Below are positions 42,909-52,492 of a stretch of 64,000 nucleotides of DNA, piece after piece. The notes below the pieces were generated by a model. That model made no database searches. It worked only from the letters and a program-made list of their open reading frames with translations, and was not told the DNA's origin. The stretch comes from Bacillus sp. OV322 (GTDB lineage: Bacteria; Bacillota; Bacilli; Bacillales; DSM-1321). The stretch covers positions 620,001 to 684,000 of the forward strand of contig NZ_FOMA01000002.1 in NCBI RefSeq assembly GCF_900112495.1, in the 5' to 3' direction. The stretch's first letter is position 1, and each line of letters starts with the position of its first letter. The position numbers and the translations under genes are program-made.

Positions 42909-44819
42909 ATGAAGAAAATTGAAAATAGTTCGATCATCATGGCAATAGTATCATTTTGTGTATTCTTGCCTGTGTTAGTGAATCGCAGCCTGATTCCTGA
43001 CTGGACACAATACTTGGAAAGTCATTATACATTTATTCATATCATTCTGGAATTGGCCAGTACACTGATTGTGTTTACAATTGTTTTGCTCGGAATCTTT
43101 TTTTACAAATATTCCTCTACTCTTCCCGCAATTATCCTTGCAGGATCGTTTATAGCAACAGGTGTGTTTGACCTCTTTCACACATTGACATATAAAGGGC
43201 TTGCGAATGATATTGTTGATAATAGTTTTACTTTTTCAAATCTGTTTTGGATTACGGCCCGTTTTACGGAATCCATTGCACTTCTTCTTGTGATTTTTTT
43301 GCCAAAAAAAGGGACAAATGACGAAATCACCAAAAATACCTTCATAGCCTTCAGTCTTTATGCCATTTTTATTTCCCTGCTTATTTTTCTGAAATCTGAA
43401 AGCTTTCCTGCCCTTTTCCAAAATGGTTCACCTACTATATTAAAAAATTGCCTGGAATATCTATTTGCACTTCTGCATGCAATGGTTTTGGCTCGCGGGC
43501 TGTTCCTTTATAAAAGCGGCGGAAAAAGAGAGTATTTATTCCTTGCTGCTGGAGCATGTTTGCTGATGTTTTCTTCCATCCTGTTTGCTTCGTATGAACA
43601 TTACTATGACCAGAAAAATTTCTTAGGCCACATCTTTAAGATCATTGGTTATTTTTATCTGTTCAGGGCCGTTATCATATTATTGGGAGAACGCCCATAC
43701 GAGACAGTTAAAGTGCTGTCTGAAAAGTACAGCCGGCTGCTTGATACAGTAGTAGAGGGGATTTATGGAACAGATTTGGATGGCAGGCTAATTTTCGTCA
43801 ATGCTTCAGGTACAAAAATGCTGGGCTATAGGGAAGATGAGCTGATAGGAAGGAAGTTACATCCCCTGATTCATCATACAAAAGCAGATGGGACCAGACA
43901 TTTTGAGGAAGATTGCGTGATTTCAAATACTTCGCGCACAGGCCTTTCCCATCATGTCAAAGAAGACTGCTTTTGGAGAAAAGACGGTACGCCTGTACCA
44001 GTTGAGTTTTTCACAAGACCTATTCTTGAAGGGAAAAACATAGTTGGAACGGTCGTTACCTTTTTTGACATTTCCCAAAGAAAGCAGCTTGAAGTTCTCC
44101 AGAATAAGCAGAACATGCTGGATCATGAAATAGATCTTGCGGTTTCTGTTCAGCAGTCACTGCTATCTGCAGGGAATCAATCATCAGATTTGGAGAATAT
44201 CGGTGTTGTCAGTAAACCTTTTAAAAAGCTGAATGGGGACTTCTATGCCTTTGTCCAGCAGCCAGAAGGGATGACAATTGCCATTGCAGATGTATGCGGA
44301 AAAGGAATTCCCGCAGCCATACAAATGACCATGATGAAATTTGCTATGGAAGCTAACCGGAAGCCACCGCTTATTTTAGAGGATGTTAACCGTTTTTTTG
44401 CAAAATATATGGACAATTATTCTTTCATTACTATGCTCGTAGGATTCTATAATCAAGATACAAAAATATTCTCTTATTCTAGCGCGGGTCATGAACCGGC
44501 GTTACTGTATAAAACAGAAAAAGACGAATTTACTGAACTTACGACAGGAGATCCGATTATCGGGATCCATAATGAGTTTGTTTATCAATCGAAGGATATT
44601 CAGCTCGAAGAAGGGGATTACCTGCTGCTTTATACAGACGGCATTATTGAGAAAAAGAACAATAAAATTGATAATAATGATGTATTAAGAGAAGCGTTCC
44701 GCAAGGCTGATTTAACAATGCCTGTACAATATATAGCTGATAGTATGTTCGATGCAATCAGGGATTATCATGGGCCAGGTGTTTACGATGACCAGACATT
44801 GATTGTTGTAAGGGCCTGA
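42909..44819 (+). CDS. MASE3-PAS-PP2C (SpoIIE/RsbU-type) sensor phosphatase
   Basis: 636 aa in three parts: a MASE3 membrane sensor with about eight helices (residues 1-255); a PAS domain (about 270-395, YSRLLDTVVEGIYGTDLDGRLIFVN); and a PP2C-type serine phosphatase (about 410-636) with the metal-binding aspartates in IAIADVCGKGIPAA and GVYDDQTLIVVRA. Such proteins dephosphorylate anti-anti-sigma factors (STAS proteins) in partner-switching pathways. GAAAGGGTGAT precedes the ATG. The next gene, on the same strand, is a kinase-like membrane protein, and two STAS proteins lie 9 kb further on. Confidence 0.88.
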   Translation: MKKIENSSIIMAIVSFCVFLPVLVNRSLIPDWTQYLESHYTFIHIILELASTLIVFTIVLLGIFFYKYSSTLPAIILAGSFIATGVFDLFHTLTYKGLANDIVDNSFTFSNLFWITARFTESIALLLVIFLPKKGTNDEITKNTFIAFSLYAIFISLLIFLKSESFPALFQNGSPTILKNCLEYLFALLHAMVLARGLFLYKSGGKREYLFLAAGACLLMFSSILFASYEHYYDQKNFLGHIFKIIGYFYLFRAVIILLGERPYETVKVLSEKYSRLLDTVVEGIYGTDLDGRLIFVNASGTKMLGYREDELIGRKLHPLIHHTKADGTRHFEEDCVISNTSRTGLSHHVKEDCFWRKDGTPVPVEFFTRPILEGKNIVGTVVTFFDISQRKQLEVLQNKQNMLDHEIDLAVSVQQSLLSAGNQSSDLENIGVVSKPFKKLNGDFYAFVQQPEGMTIAIADVCGKGIPAAIQMTMMKFAMEANRKPPLILEDVNRFFAKYMDNYSFITMLVGFYNQDTKIFSYSSAGHEPALLYKTEKDEFTELTTGDPIIGIHNEFVYQSKDIQLEEGDYLLLYTDGIIEKKNNKIDNNDVLREAFRKADLTMPVQYIADSMFDAIRDYHGPGVYDDQTLIVVRA

Positions 44820-44857
44820 TAATCCATGGCGGGGGGCAGGCTATTTTCGGGCTGAAC

Positions 44858-44873
44858 GGGCGCTTGCGCTTTT
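44858..44873 (+). repeat. Remnant of the structured repeat (3' end only)
   Basis: GGGCGCTTGCGCTTTT matches the right-hand end of repeat copies A-E. Nothing else of the element remains; it sits just before the ribosome site of the next gene. Confidence 0.5.
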
Positions 44874-44898
44874 GAAATTCATTGAGGGAGATTATTTG

Positions 44899-46164
44899 AT
44901 GCATTTTCATCTTGCTATGAAAGAGGTTCTCTTAAACTTCTTTCTTATTTTGACCCCGATTTATTTTTTTCAATTTATTAGTACGCAAAGAGCCAGAAAC
45001 GGGCAAATTCTCCTGGGAATCATTGCAGGGCTGGCAGCCGTTTTATGCATGACGTTTCCGATTGCTTATGGAAACGGCTTTCTTTGGGATTTGCGCTGGG
45101 TGGCGTTTATTATTGCCATTATTTATGGCGGCTGGCCGGCAGGCGGCATTGCCGGCGTAATTCTTCTCAGCTACCGCATGAGTCTTGGGGGCTTGGCCAG
45201 CATCTTGAATGTAACAGTTATAGAGGTTATTTTATTTATCATTTTTATTGTTATGCGGAGATGGTTTCACGGCTTAGCATTAAAAAAGAAAATGCAGGCT
45301 GGCTTTATAATGGCCGTATTAACCTTTTCATTAGTTCTTGTGGCGATTATGTTTCATTTTTGGTTCATGGACAATCTCGGTTTCTTTTACGAAGAGGGAA
45401 CTAATGTTTTTCTTCTTATGGGTGCAAGCTATATATTATCGATGCTGCTTTTCATTTACTTTTCGGAAAATATCATCCGGTTAACCAGTCTAAGAGAAAC
45501 CTTTCATCAAACAGAAAAGGCGCATATGGTCAATGAAATGTTTGTTCTCTTTTCGTATGAACTGAAAAAGCCATTGGGGAATGTAAAGGAAAGTCTGGAG
45601 AAAATTCAGCTAAATACTGCTGATGCATCAAGTGCCGGGCATCATAAACTTGCTTTGAACCAGCTTGAGGAGGCACAGCGCGTTCTTTCAGGCTATCAAT
45701 CTTATTCGAGTAATGAAAATGGAACGAAATCCGGTTTTTTCCTGCTTCCGGCTATAGAAGAGATTGTGGAAATTACATCTCCCTACTCCCATACAAAAGG
45801 CGTTACAGTTACTTATTCATTGAACCAGAATATAGAACTTACTGGAGATAAGATACCATTCAAGCAAGCGATTTTGAATATCCTGAAAAATGCCATTGAT
45901 GCCACTTCTAAAGGAGGAAGGGTATTAATTGAAGCCGAAAGATCGAGAAATCACGTGAAGTTACGGGTAATAGACTCGGGAATCGGGATGACCAGGGACG
46001 TTCTGCGTGACATAGCGAGAAGCAATGGACTGAGCGGAAGCAAATTTGCTGGAAATGGCCTGCATGTGGCATTTGAACAAGTTCACAAAATTGGCGGTTA
46101 TTTGTCCTTTGATTCTGAAGTGGGTAAAGGCACTGTAGTTACAATGAAGCTGCCGCTAGCCTGA
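44899..46164 (+). CDS. 5TM-sensor histidine-kinase-like protein lacking the phosphohistidine
   Basis: 421 aa: an N-terminal 5TMR-LYT-type membrane sensor (about residues 1-190, with NGFLWDLRWVAFIIAIIYGGWPAG), a dimerisation helix pair, and a HATPase domain with intact N box (NILKNAIDAT), G1 (DSGIGM) and G2 (GNGLHVAFE). The H box reads FSYELKKPLGNV, so the usual SHEL histidine is Tyr220 (codon TAT at 45556). It cannot autophosphorylate at that site. The ATG at 44899 has GAGGGAG 8 nt before. It may work with the upstream PP2C sensor. Confidence 0.85.
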   Translation: MHFHLAMKEVLLNFFLILTPIYFFQFISTQRARNGQILLGIIAGLAAVLCMTFPIAYGNGFLWDLRWVAFIIAIIYGGWPAGGIAGVILLSYRMSLGGLASILNVTVIEVILFIIFIVMRRWFHGLALKKKMQAGFIMAVLTFSLVLVAIMFHFWFMDNLGFFYEEGTNVFLLMGASYILSMLLFIYFSENIIRLTSLRETFHQTEKAHMVNEMFVLFSYELKKPLGNVKESLEKIQLNTADASSAGHHKLALNQLEEAQRVLSGYQSYSSNENGTKSGFFLLPAIEEIVEITSPYSHTKGVTVTYSLNQNIELTGDKIPFKQAILNILKNAIDATSKGGRVLIEAERSRNHVKLRVIDSGIGMTRDVLRDIARSNGLSGSKFAGNGLHVAFEQVHKIGGYLSFDSEVGKGTVVTMKLPLA

Positions 46165-46227
46165 AAATGATAAGCTGTCCGGTATGCTTTCTGCCCGAGA
46201 CAGCTTTTTTGCTTGATATATCGATAA

Positions 46228-47514
46228 CTAGCTCCGCTTTCTTACATTGAAATTATCACTGATCAAAAGCCAATTTTGCGGAAAAGGCAGTCCAAGCTTC
46301 CAATAGCTCATTCCGCGGAGACCCAATGTTTTCATTAAATCGAATTTAGCCTGGATGGACCGGGCATCCTCAAACCATACTTCATGCTTCTTTCCCTGTG
46401 TGTCCGTATAGCTGAAATGCGGGGCCTGGGCAGTTTTGCTATATTCAATGGGTACATTATTTCTTCCGGCAAGCAGAATGGCTGCCTGCGGGCTCAGTGC
46501 CTTTGCTTGTGATCCCTGGACGAAGGGAAGTGTCCAGTCATACCCATATAAATTTTGGCCCATTATTATTTTGGATGGGGGAATTTCGGTAATGGCATAT
46601 TCGAGAACCTTCCTGACCGGCCCTATTGGTGAAACGGCCTGAGCAGGCCCGCCGCTGTAGCCCCATTCATAGGTCATGATGATGACGAAATCAACAATCT
46701 GACCGTGTGCTTTATAATCGTGTGCTTCATACCATTTTCCTTTTTGAGCTGCACTCGTCTTGGGAGCTAACGCTGTAGACAACAGCCAGCCTTCCTGGCT
46801 GAATCTCGCCTTCGCGGTCCGCAAGAATTGGTTGTAGGCTTCCTTATCAGCAGGTCTTAAGTATTCAAAATCAAAATGAATATCCCTAAAACCATATTGC
46901 TTGGCAGTTCTTACTACATTGTTCAGAAATGCAGCCTGTATAGCAGGGTTTGTCAACAGAATTCTGCCCAGTTCATCGCTGAATTGGCCATTTTCCTGGT
47001 TGTTTATCACCATCATCAGCACATTTCGATTATTTCTCGCAATGCTTTCAAAATTATTAAGAGGGGGGGCTTTTAAACTGCCGTCCCGCTGTGCCTGAAA
47101 ACTGAAGGGAGCCAGGTAGGTTAAGTAAGGTGCTGCCTCTACTGCGCTGTTTTCCAGTGCTTGTGTAACACTTGTTCCGAGAGGCTCCACATAACCATTG
47201 AATTCCCGCTCCGTTTTTGGCATAGGCGGAATATACAGGCGATAGCCGGAGGAAAGCGGCTGATTGACCGGAATTCCATTAATTCTGGCAAGCTCTTCAT
47301 ATGAAATTCCAAATTTCCTCGATATGCTCCAAAGCGTATCACCGGTTTTGACGAAATAAAAGCGGCCGGTGATCGGTATAACAAGTGTTTGCCCGATAAC
47401 CAGACGATCAGGATTTGGCACTCTATTTGATTCTGCGATGCTTTGTGCAGTGGTTCCATACGCCTGGGCAATGCTTGACAGAGTTTCATTAGAAGCAACC
47501 ACATGTATTTGCAT
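46228..47514 (-). CDS. sleL: Spore cortex-lytic N-acetylglucosaminidase SleL/YaaH
   Basis: 428 aa: two LysM wall-binding repeats (residues 2-48 and 52-96) and a GH18 catalytic domain (about 105-420) with the DxxDxDxE-type motif DIHFDFEYL and catalytic E217. There is no signal peptide, as expected for SleL/YaaH, which is built into the spore from the mother cell and degrades cortex fragments at germination. GGAGGG lies before the ATG. Expression is probably sporulation-specific, by family. Confidence 0.92.
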   Translation of the reverse strand: MQIHVVASNETLSSIAQAYGTTAQSIAESNRVPNPDRLVIGQTLVIPITGRFYFVKTGDTLWSISRKFGISYEELARINGIPVNQPLSSGYRLYIPPMPKTEREFNGYVEPLGTSVTQALENSAVEAAPYLTYLAPFSFQAQRDGSLKAPPLNNFESIARNNRNVLMMVINNQENGQFSDELGRILLTNPAIQAAFLNNVVRTAKQYGFRDIHFDFEYLRPADKEAYNQFLRTAKARFSQEGWLLSTALAPKTSAAQKGKWYEAHDYKAHGQIVDFVIIMTYEWGYSGGPAQAVSPIGPVRKVLEYAITEIPPSKIIMGQNLYGYDWTLPFVQGSQAKALSPQAAILLAGRNNVPIEYSKTAQAPHFSYTDTQGKKHEVWFEDARSIQAKFDLMKTLGLRGMSYWKLGLPFPQNWLLISDNFNVRKRS

Positions 47515-47705
47515 CCTCTTCCCTCCTAATTGATCACGTTCGCCATATGATTAAAAGTCATTTTTGTTTGGGTACGCTATAATCATTTTATGTCGGGAAA
47601 TTCAATTAATGTTATTAAAGGAAAAAACAGCTTGAATGAGTCTGATTATGTATCGGACATATTACTGTGAAATCTTTGAAATGGCAGCTGACGCAAGTAA
47701 ATGAA

Positions 47706-48452
47706 TTACTTCTTGCTCTCCTGGAATTCATATGCAAGCTCGATGGCCCTTGCAGGGAAATCGGTGAACAGTCCCTCAACACCCAGTTCAAGAATATGGA
47801 TAATATCACACTCTGAATTCGCTGTATAAGGGCGGACCTTGCATCCTAGAGCCTTCGCCTTTAATGCGTGTTCCTTAGTGAAGCCGGCCAGTGCCGGATG
47901 AAAAGCTGCTCCTTGATTAGCTTTAAGCAATTCTTCAAAATTAACGGGAAATTTTTCAAATAAAAGGGCACTTTCAATTTCAGGAGCTATTTTTTGGGCT
48001 ATGCCGATAGATTTATGGTTGAAGGAAGAAAGGATAATCCTCTTTTCATAGGAGTACCCGCGTATAAGCTCTATAACCTTTTTCTCTAATCCTGCGTATG
48101 GTAATTTATCATTTTTCAGCTCCACGTTTATGATAAGAGAGGTGTCTTTTGCCCATTGAAACACTTCCTCAAGCAGCGGGATTTTTTCATTTTTAAAAGA
48201 AGGAGAAAACTTTATGCCTGCATCACCCATTTTCAGCTCTTCGGCCGTATAGTCCGCTACATAGCCTGACAGAGTGGTAGTCCGTTCCAGAGTTTCGTCG
48301 TGGATGACTGCCAATTTACCGTCTTTGGTCAGGTGGACATCAAGCTCAATGCCGTCTGCACCGCTTCTCAAAGCCGCTTCGAATGCTGAGAGGGTATTTT
48401 CAGGATGTGTCCCTTTGGAACCTCTGTGGGCAAATATACATACATTCTTCAT
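47706..48452 (-). CDS. Glycerophosphodiester phosphodiesterase
   Basis: A 248-aa GDPD TIM-barrel enzyme that hydrolyses glycerophosphodiesters to glycerol-3-phosphate and an alcohol. IFAHRGSKGTHPENTLSAFEAAL has the catalytic His and Arg; GIELDVHLTKDGKLAVIHDETLERTT has the metal-binding Glu and Asp and the second His. No signal peptide, so it is cytoplasmic, unlike secreted GlpQ. AAGGAGG precedes the ATG. Confidence 0.93.
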   Translation of the reverse strand: MKNVCIFAHRGSKGTHPENTLSAFEAALRSGADGIELDVHLTKDGKLAVIHDETLERTTTLSGYVADYTAEELKMGDAGIKFSPSFKNEKIPLLEEVFQWAKDTSLIINVELKNDKLPYAGLEKKVIELIRGYSYEKRIILSSFNHKSIGIAQKIAPEIESALLFEKFPVNFEELLKANQGAAFHPALAGFTKEHALKAKALGCKVRPYTANSECDIIHILELGVEGLFTDFPARAIELAYEFQESKK

Positions 48453-49112
48453 ATGTCATCCTCCTTGTATACATTAGTTATTACTCTATTCCCTTGTCTT
48501 TGAAATTACACTTATAAAGAAAATGGCATACGGAACGGGGGGCAGCCGGGTCCCGCTTTGCCGGCGGATTTCCTTTCTGAAAGAAACTAATAAATTGCGG
48601 GCAGCCCCGTCTCTTTTGCAAGGACGGGATTTTTGGTTATGCAAGGGAATTCTTACCCTGAAGCTTATGGCTGCTTAAGGTGGGCTTAAACCTGCGGTTG
48701 TTTGAAAAGATGATTTAAAAGGTAAGATATTAGGAGCGTACTTTGCCTGCACTTTTTGGTAATCCAGCTCCAGCGCCTAGCCCGCTGAGGCCTGCACGAT
48801 GCAGGTCATGAAGGCGTTTCTGCAGGAGGCAGAGTAATTAGCCTTCGTTCCTTGTTAGATGTTTTGCCCTGAGAGGCAAAAAGCGCCTCTAAGGTCAAAA
48901 CCCTATTTGCTGCACGGGCTGATCAAGGCGCTTCCGCTTTTTAGTAAGTTATTGGTTTTTTTTTGATAAAAAAGGCCTTATTATATTATTTTACGATAAA
49001 AGTCTTGACTTCGACATAGAACGACAATATCCTTTAAATATTGAACTGTTAAGAAATTAAAATATTTAGACAATTCAATCTCTTAACTAAATTAGCTTTC
49101 AAGGAGAATTAT
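48453..49112. other. Divergent GDPD-yfnA intergenic region
   Basis: 660 bp: repeat copy E (48760-48944), then an AT-rich stretch with GTTAAGA...TCTTAAC arms (49049-49087) just before the yfnA ribosome site. No gene seen. Confidence 0.6.
48760..48944 (+). repeat. Structured intergenic repeat, copy E (rearranged variant)
   Basis: Closing stem AGCGCCT/AGGCGCT (48772-48778 with 48926-48932). GGCCTGC-ACGAT-GCAGGTC (48789-48807) replaces the GGCCCCC/GGGGGTC hairpin. GAAGGC (48810-48815) pairs with GCCTTC (48841-48846) around TCTGC/GCAGA, replacing AAAGAC/GTCTTT and GCCGC/GCGGC. The variable GGCAAAAAGCGCC-loop hairpin (48861-48901) lies after these two instead of before, so the domain order is permuted. 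Confidence 0.82.
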
Positions 49113-50501
49113 ATGAACTCAATCTTCCGTAAAGTCTCAATTCCTGACTTGGTGGCAAAAAGCCAAGTGAAAAAATTGAACCGTTCGTTAGGTCTGCTGG
49201 ACTTAATCTTTTTGGGCGTAGGCTGCGTAATCGGGACAGGCATCTTCGTAATTACAGGAGTGGTCGCTGCAAAAAGTGCAGGTCCTGCGCTGCTTATCTC
49301 ATTTATTATCGCCGGTGTTGCCTGCGCCCTGGCTGCTTTGTGCTATGCCGAGTTTTCGTCGGCTGTTCCGGTGTCAGGGAGTGTGTATACCTATACATAC
49401 GCTACCCTGGGTGAAATTTTTGCCTTCCTGATCGGATGGGACCTCATGCTCGAATATGTTTTGGCTGTGTCTGCCGTGGCTACTGGCTGGTCCTCTTATT
49501 TTCAGTCGCTGATTGCCGGTTTTGGCATATACATACCAGATATATTAACCCAGGCACCCGGGACAGGGAAGGGAGCAATCATTAACCTTCCGGCGGTTAT
49601 TATTATCTTGCTGATTACAGCACTAGTAAGCAGAGGTGTCAAAGAGAGTACAAGATTTAATAATGTAATGGTATTTATAAAACTTTCCGTCATCCTGGCG
49701 TTCATTGCTGCGGGGGCTGGTTATGTCAAACCTGAGAACTGGACCCCATTCGCGCCGTTCGGCTTCAAAGGGATTGTTACAAGTGCTGCAACAGTTTTCT
49801 TTTCTTATATAGGATTTGATGTCATCGCTACGGCATCTGAAGAAGTGAAAAATCCCAAAAAAAATATGCCGATTGGAATCATTGCTTCCCTTGGTATCTG
49901 TACGTTTTTATACATGGTTGTTTCCCTTATCCTGACAGGGATGGTGCCCTATACAAAATTAAATGTCGGTGATCCTGTCTCCTTTGCATTAAAAGCTGTC
50001 GGCCAGGATCAGATGGCGGGTATTATTTCAGTAGGGGCTGTTGCAGGAATTACGACTGTATTGCTTGCACTGATTTATGCCCAGGTAAGGTTATCTTATT
50101 CAATGAGCCGTGACGGACTTCTTCCCAAGCGTTTGTCTGTGGTCCATAAAAAGTACAAAACTCCTTTCTCAAATACATGGCTGACTGGCATTGTTGCTGC
50201 AGCTATTGCAGGATTTGTCGATCTGACGACCCTTGCACACCTGGTGAACATGGGCACTCTTGCTGCCTTTACACTAGTATCAATAGCAATTATCGTCCTT
50301 AGGGTAAAGCATCCTGAAATCAAAGCATCCTTCCGGGTTCCCTTCGTGCCGGTTTTACCTGCAATCAGCGCCTTGTTTTGTGTGTATTTAACATTAAGCC
50401 TTCCAGCGATTACCTGGATATCCTTTCTCATATGGCTGATCGCAGGGCTTGCTGTTTATCTCTTTTACGGTAAAAAACACAGCCATCTTAATCAGCGTTA
50501 A
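49113..50501 (+). CDS. yfnA: APC-family amino-acid permease YfnA type
   Basis: 462 aa, about 12 membrane helices, cationic-amino-acid-transporter subgroup: LNRSLGLLDLIFLGVGCVIGTGIFVITG at helix 1, then AALCYAEFSSAVPVSGSVYTYTYATLGE, FFSYIGFDVIATASEEVKNPKKNMPIGI and YAQVRLSYSMSRDGLLP. It takes up amino acids using the proton gradient; the exact substrate is not certain. AAGGAG lies before the ATG. Confidence 0.9.
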   Translation: MNSIFRKVSIPDLVAKSQVKKLNRSLGLLDLIFLGVGCVIGTGIFVITGVVAAKSAGPALLISFIIAGVACALAALCYAEFSSAVPVSGSVYTYTYATLGEIFAFLIGWDLMLEYVLAVSAVATGWSSYFQSLIAGFGIYIPDILTQAPGTGKGAIINLPAVIIILLITALVSRGVKESTRFNNVMVFIKLSVILAFIAAGAGYVKPENWTPFAPFGFKGIVTSAATVFFSYIGFDVIATASEEVKNPKKNMPIGIIASLGICTFLYMVVSLILTGMVPYTKLNVGDPVSFALKAVGQDQMAGIISVGAVAGITTVLLALIYAQVRLSYSMSRDGLLPKRLSVVHKKYKTPFSNTWLTGIVAAAIAGFVDLTTLAHLVNMGTLAAFTLVSIAIIVLRVKHPEIKASFRVPFVPVLPAISALFCVYLTLSLPAITWISFLIWLIAGLAVYLFYGKKHSHLNQR

Positions 50502-50502
50502 T

Positions 50503-50541
50503 AAAAAAGCTTCATCATAATTTTATGATGAAGCTTTTTGG
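50503..50541 (+). terminator. Terminator of yfnA
   Basis: AAAAAGCTTCATCATAA pairs with TTATGATGAAGCTTTTT. Confidence 0.9.
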
Positions 50542-50691
50542 TTTTCCGTGCGCGTGCCGTTTAATTTAGTGCGAAAGAGCAGGAGTTTTTTTAAAAAGAG
50601 GACCTTATTTAAAAATCGCTGAAGTCCGTACATTGGACACACACACTGAAAAGGATTAAGATAAAGAACAATTTTTATTTGAAAGGTCTGA

Positions 50692-51903
50692 ATGGATATG
50701 GAATATATATCACCCTCAGGAAAGCTTTACAGGAAAACCATCCTGGCTTTGTTTTTTGGAAGCTTTGTAACATTTGCGGATTTATACAGTACACAGCCGG
50801 TGATTCCGGTCATAGCGGAGCAATTTCATGTACTGCCGGCAAATGCCAGTCTTGCCCTTTCTTTTTCCACTGGCATGCTCGCCATATGTTTGTTCATTAT
50901 CTCAATTTTTTCTGGGGCTGGTGACCGAAAACCGATCATGGGTGCTGCATTGACTTTTTCAGCTTTATGTTCAATCAGTGTCGGCTTTGTCCATAGCCTT
51001 CCCCTGCTCCTTGCCATCCGTGCTATACAGGGAGCGGCATTAGCCGGATTTCCCTCCATTGCCATGGCTTATATTACTGAGGAATTCCATCCGAAAAGCC
51101 TTGGCTATGTTATAGGGATTTATGTCAGCGGATCAAGCATTGGCGGACTTGCCGGCAGGCTGATTGTGGGTTCATTATCGGATTTTCTGAACTGGAATAT
51201 TGCAATAGGCTGTCTGGGGGCTTTAAGCCTGCTGATCAGCATGGCCTTTTGGAGAATGCTGCCGCCCTCAAAACATATCTTAGCAAACCCGATATCTCTC
51301 AGAAGCATAAGAAGTTCGCTGATTCATAATTTGAAAAATAGAGGGCTTCTGTTCCTCTATGCCATCGGTTTTTTATTGATGGGTTCATTTGTGGCTATAT
51401 TTAATTATGCCGGAATTCCGCTTATGGAACCTCCATATAACTTGTCGCAGACCCTAGTCGGGTTTATTTTTATCATTTATCTCGCAGGCACCTTCAGTTC
51501 TGCCTGGATGGGAAAGCTTGCTGATCGGATGGACCGCACGAAAGTCATTTCTGCAGGAATACTTTTAATGATAGCCGGAGGTGCATTGACATTAAGCGGA
51601 AGCATGGTGATGAAAATTGCTGGGCTAACTGCTTTTACATTCGGTTTTTTTGGTTCCCATTCTATCGCAAGCAGCTGGGTTGGAATCTTGGCAAATAAAA
51701 ACGAAAAAGCACAGGCTTCGTCTCTTTATCTGCTATTTTACTATGCGGGGTCGAGCTTAATAGGTGCTGCAGGGGGTGTGTTCCTTCACAGCTATGGATG
51801 GGGCGGTGTAATCGGTGCGGCTGGCATTTTGCTTGCTGCAGCCTTTGTTTTGGCACTATTCATCGGTAAAACAGAAAATGCCTTTTTGCGGGAAGATGGC
51901 TGA
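50692..51903 (+). CDS. MFS transporter
   Basis: A 403-aa major facilitator with 12 helices. Motif-A-like loops are GAGDRKPIMGAAL (between helices 2 and 3) and GKLADRMDRTKVISAG (between 8 and 9); RAIQGAALAGFPSIAMAYITEEF marks helices 4-5. Probably a drug or metabolite exporter; the substrate is unknown. GAAAGG lies before the first ATG. It appears monocistronic. Confidence 0.88.
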   Translation: MDMEYISPSGKLYRKTILALFFGSFVTFADLYSTQPVIPVIAEQFHVLPANASLALSFSTGMLAICLFIISIFSGAGDRKPIMGAALTFSALCSISVGFVHSLPLLLAIRAIQGAALAGFPSIAMAYITEEFHPKSLGYVIGIYVSGSSIGGLAGRLIVGSLSDFLNWNIAIGCLGALSLLISMAFWRMLPPSKHILANPISLRSIRSSLIHNLKNRGLLFLYAIGFLLMGSFVAIFNYAGIPLMEPPYNLSQTLVGFIFIIYLAGTFSSAWMGKLADRMDRTKVISAGILLMIAGGALTLSGSMVMKIAGLTAFTFGFFGSHSIASSWVGILANKNEKAQASSLYLLFYYAGSSLIGAAGGVFLHSYGWGGVIGAAGILLAAAFVLALFIGKTENAFLREDG

Positions 51904-52047
51904 GTCATCTATGCAGGCTCCGGGGGATCTTCTTTTATTAATCTAAAACTCTCTGTCATATTTTTTGCAGTTTATGAATATATTTTCTCAAATGGGATAA
52001 ATACATAGAGAGCACCATTTTGAAAAGAAGAGAGGTTAATAGATAAA

Positions 52048-52377
52048 TTGAAATATAAATCATCTGTACTCGCAGGATTAACTGGTATGCTGGCCATTTT
52101 ACTTTTTGTATTTTTTCAGGATTCTTCCAATATGGAAAAGGTGCGGATCAATGAAAAATATTATCCGGAATATGCAAACGGAAAAGCTGTGGGATTTAAA
52201 ACGAAAAAAGTAATCAATGTTTCCAAAACAGCGGAAGGCAATTCATGTGCGATGGAGTTCAGTAACGGAAAAACACTGGAAATCGATTGCGGCCGATATC
52301 TGGATTATCGGGTAGGGGATACAGTTTATATTGACTATAAGGGAAATCATGTGACCGATATACAAAGAAAAAAGTAG
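52048..52377 (+). CDS. Unknown exported or membrane-anchored small protein
   Basis: About 109 aa with one N-terminal hydrophobic helix (VLAGLTGMLAILLFVFF, residues 7-23) and a beta-rich hydrophilic domain containing two cysteines (NSCAMEF and IDCGRYLDYRVGDTVYIDYKGN). The second part looks like a small OB or SH3-like barrel. No family recognised. The TTG start has GAGAGG about 12 nt upstream; an internal ATG at 52087 would lose part of the helix. Confidence 0.7.
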   Translation: MKYKSSVLAGLTGMLAILLFVFFQDSSNMEKVRINEKYYPEYANGKAVGFKTKKVINVSKTAEGNSCAMEFSNGKTLEIDCGRYLDYRVGDTVYIDYKGNHVTDIQRKK

Positions 52378-52492
52378 CGGCAGTTATGCTAAATACATAA
52401 TAGTAAGCAGCTGGTCAAAAAAAAATACAGCATCCAGGGCCCCAAAAAGATGTTATGATACTATCAGACTGGTTTCATGGGGTGTTTGGGTA

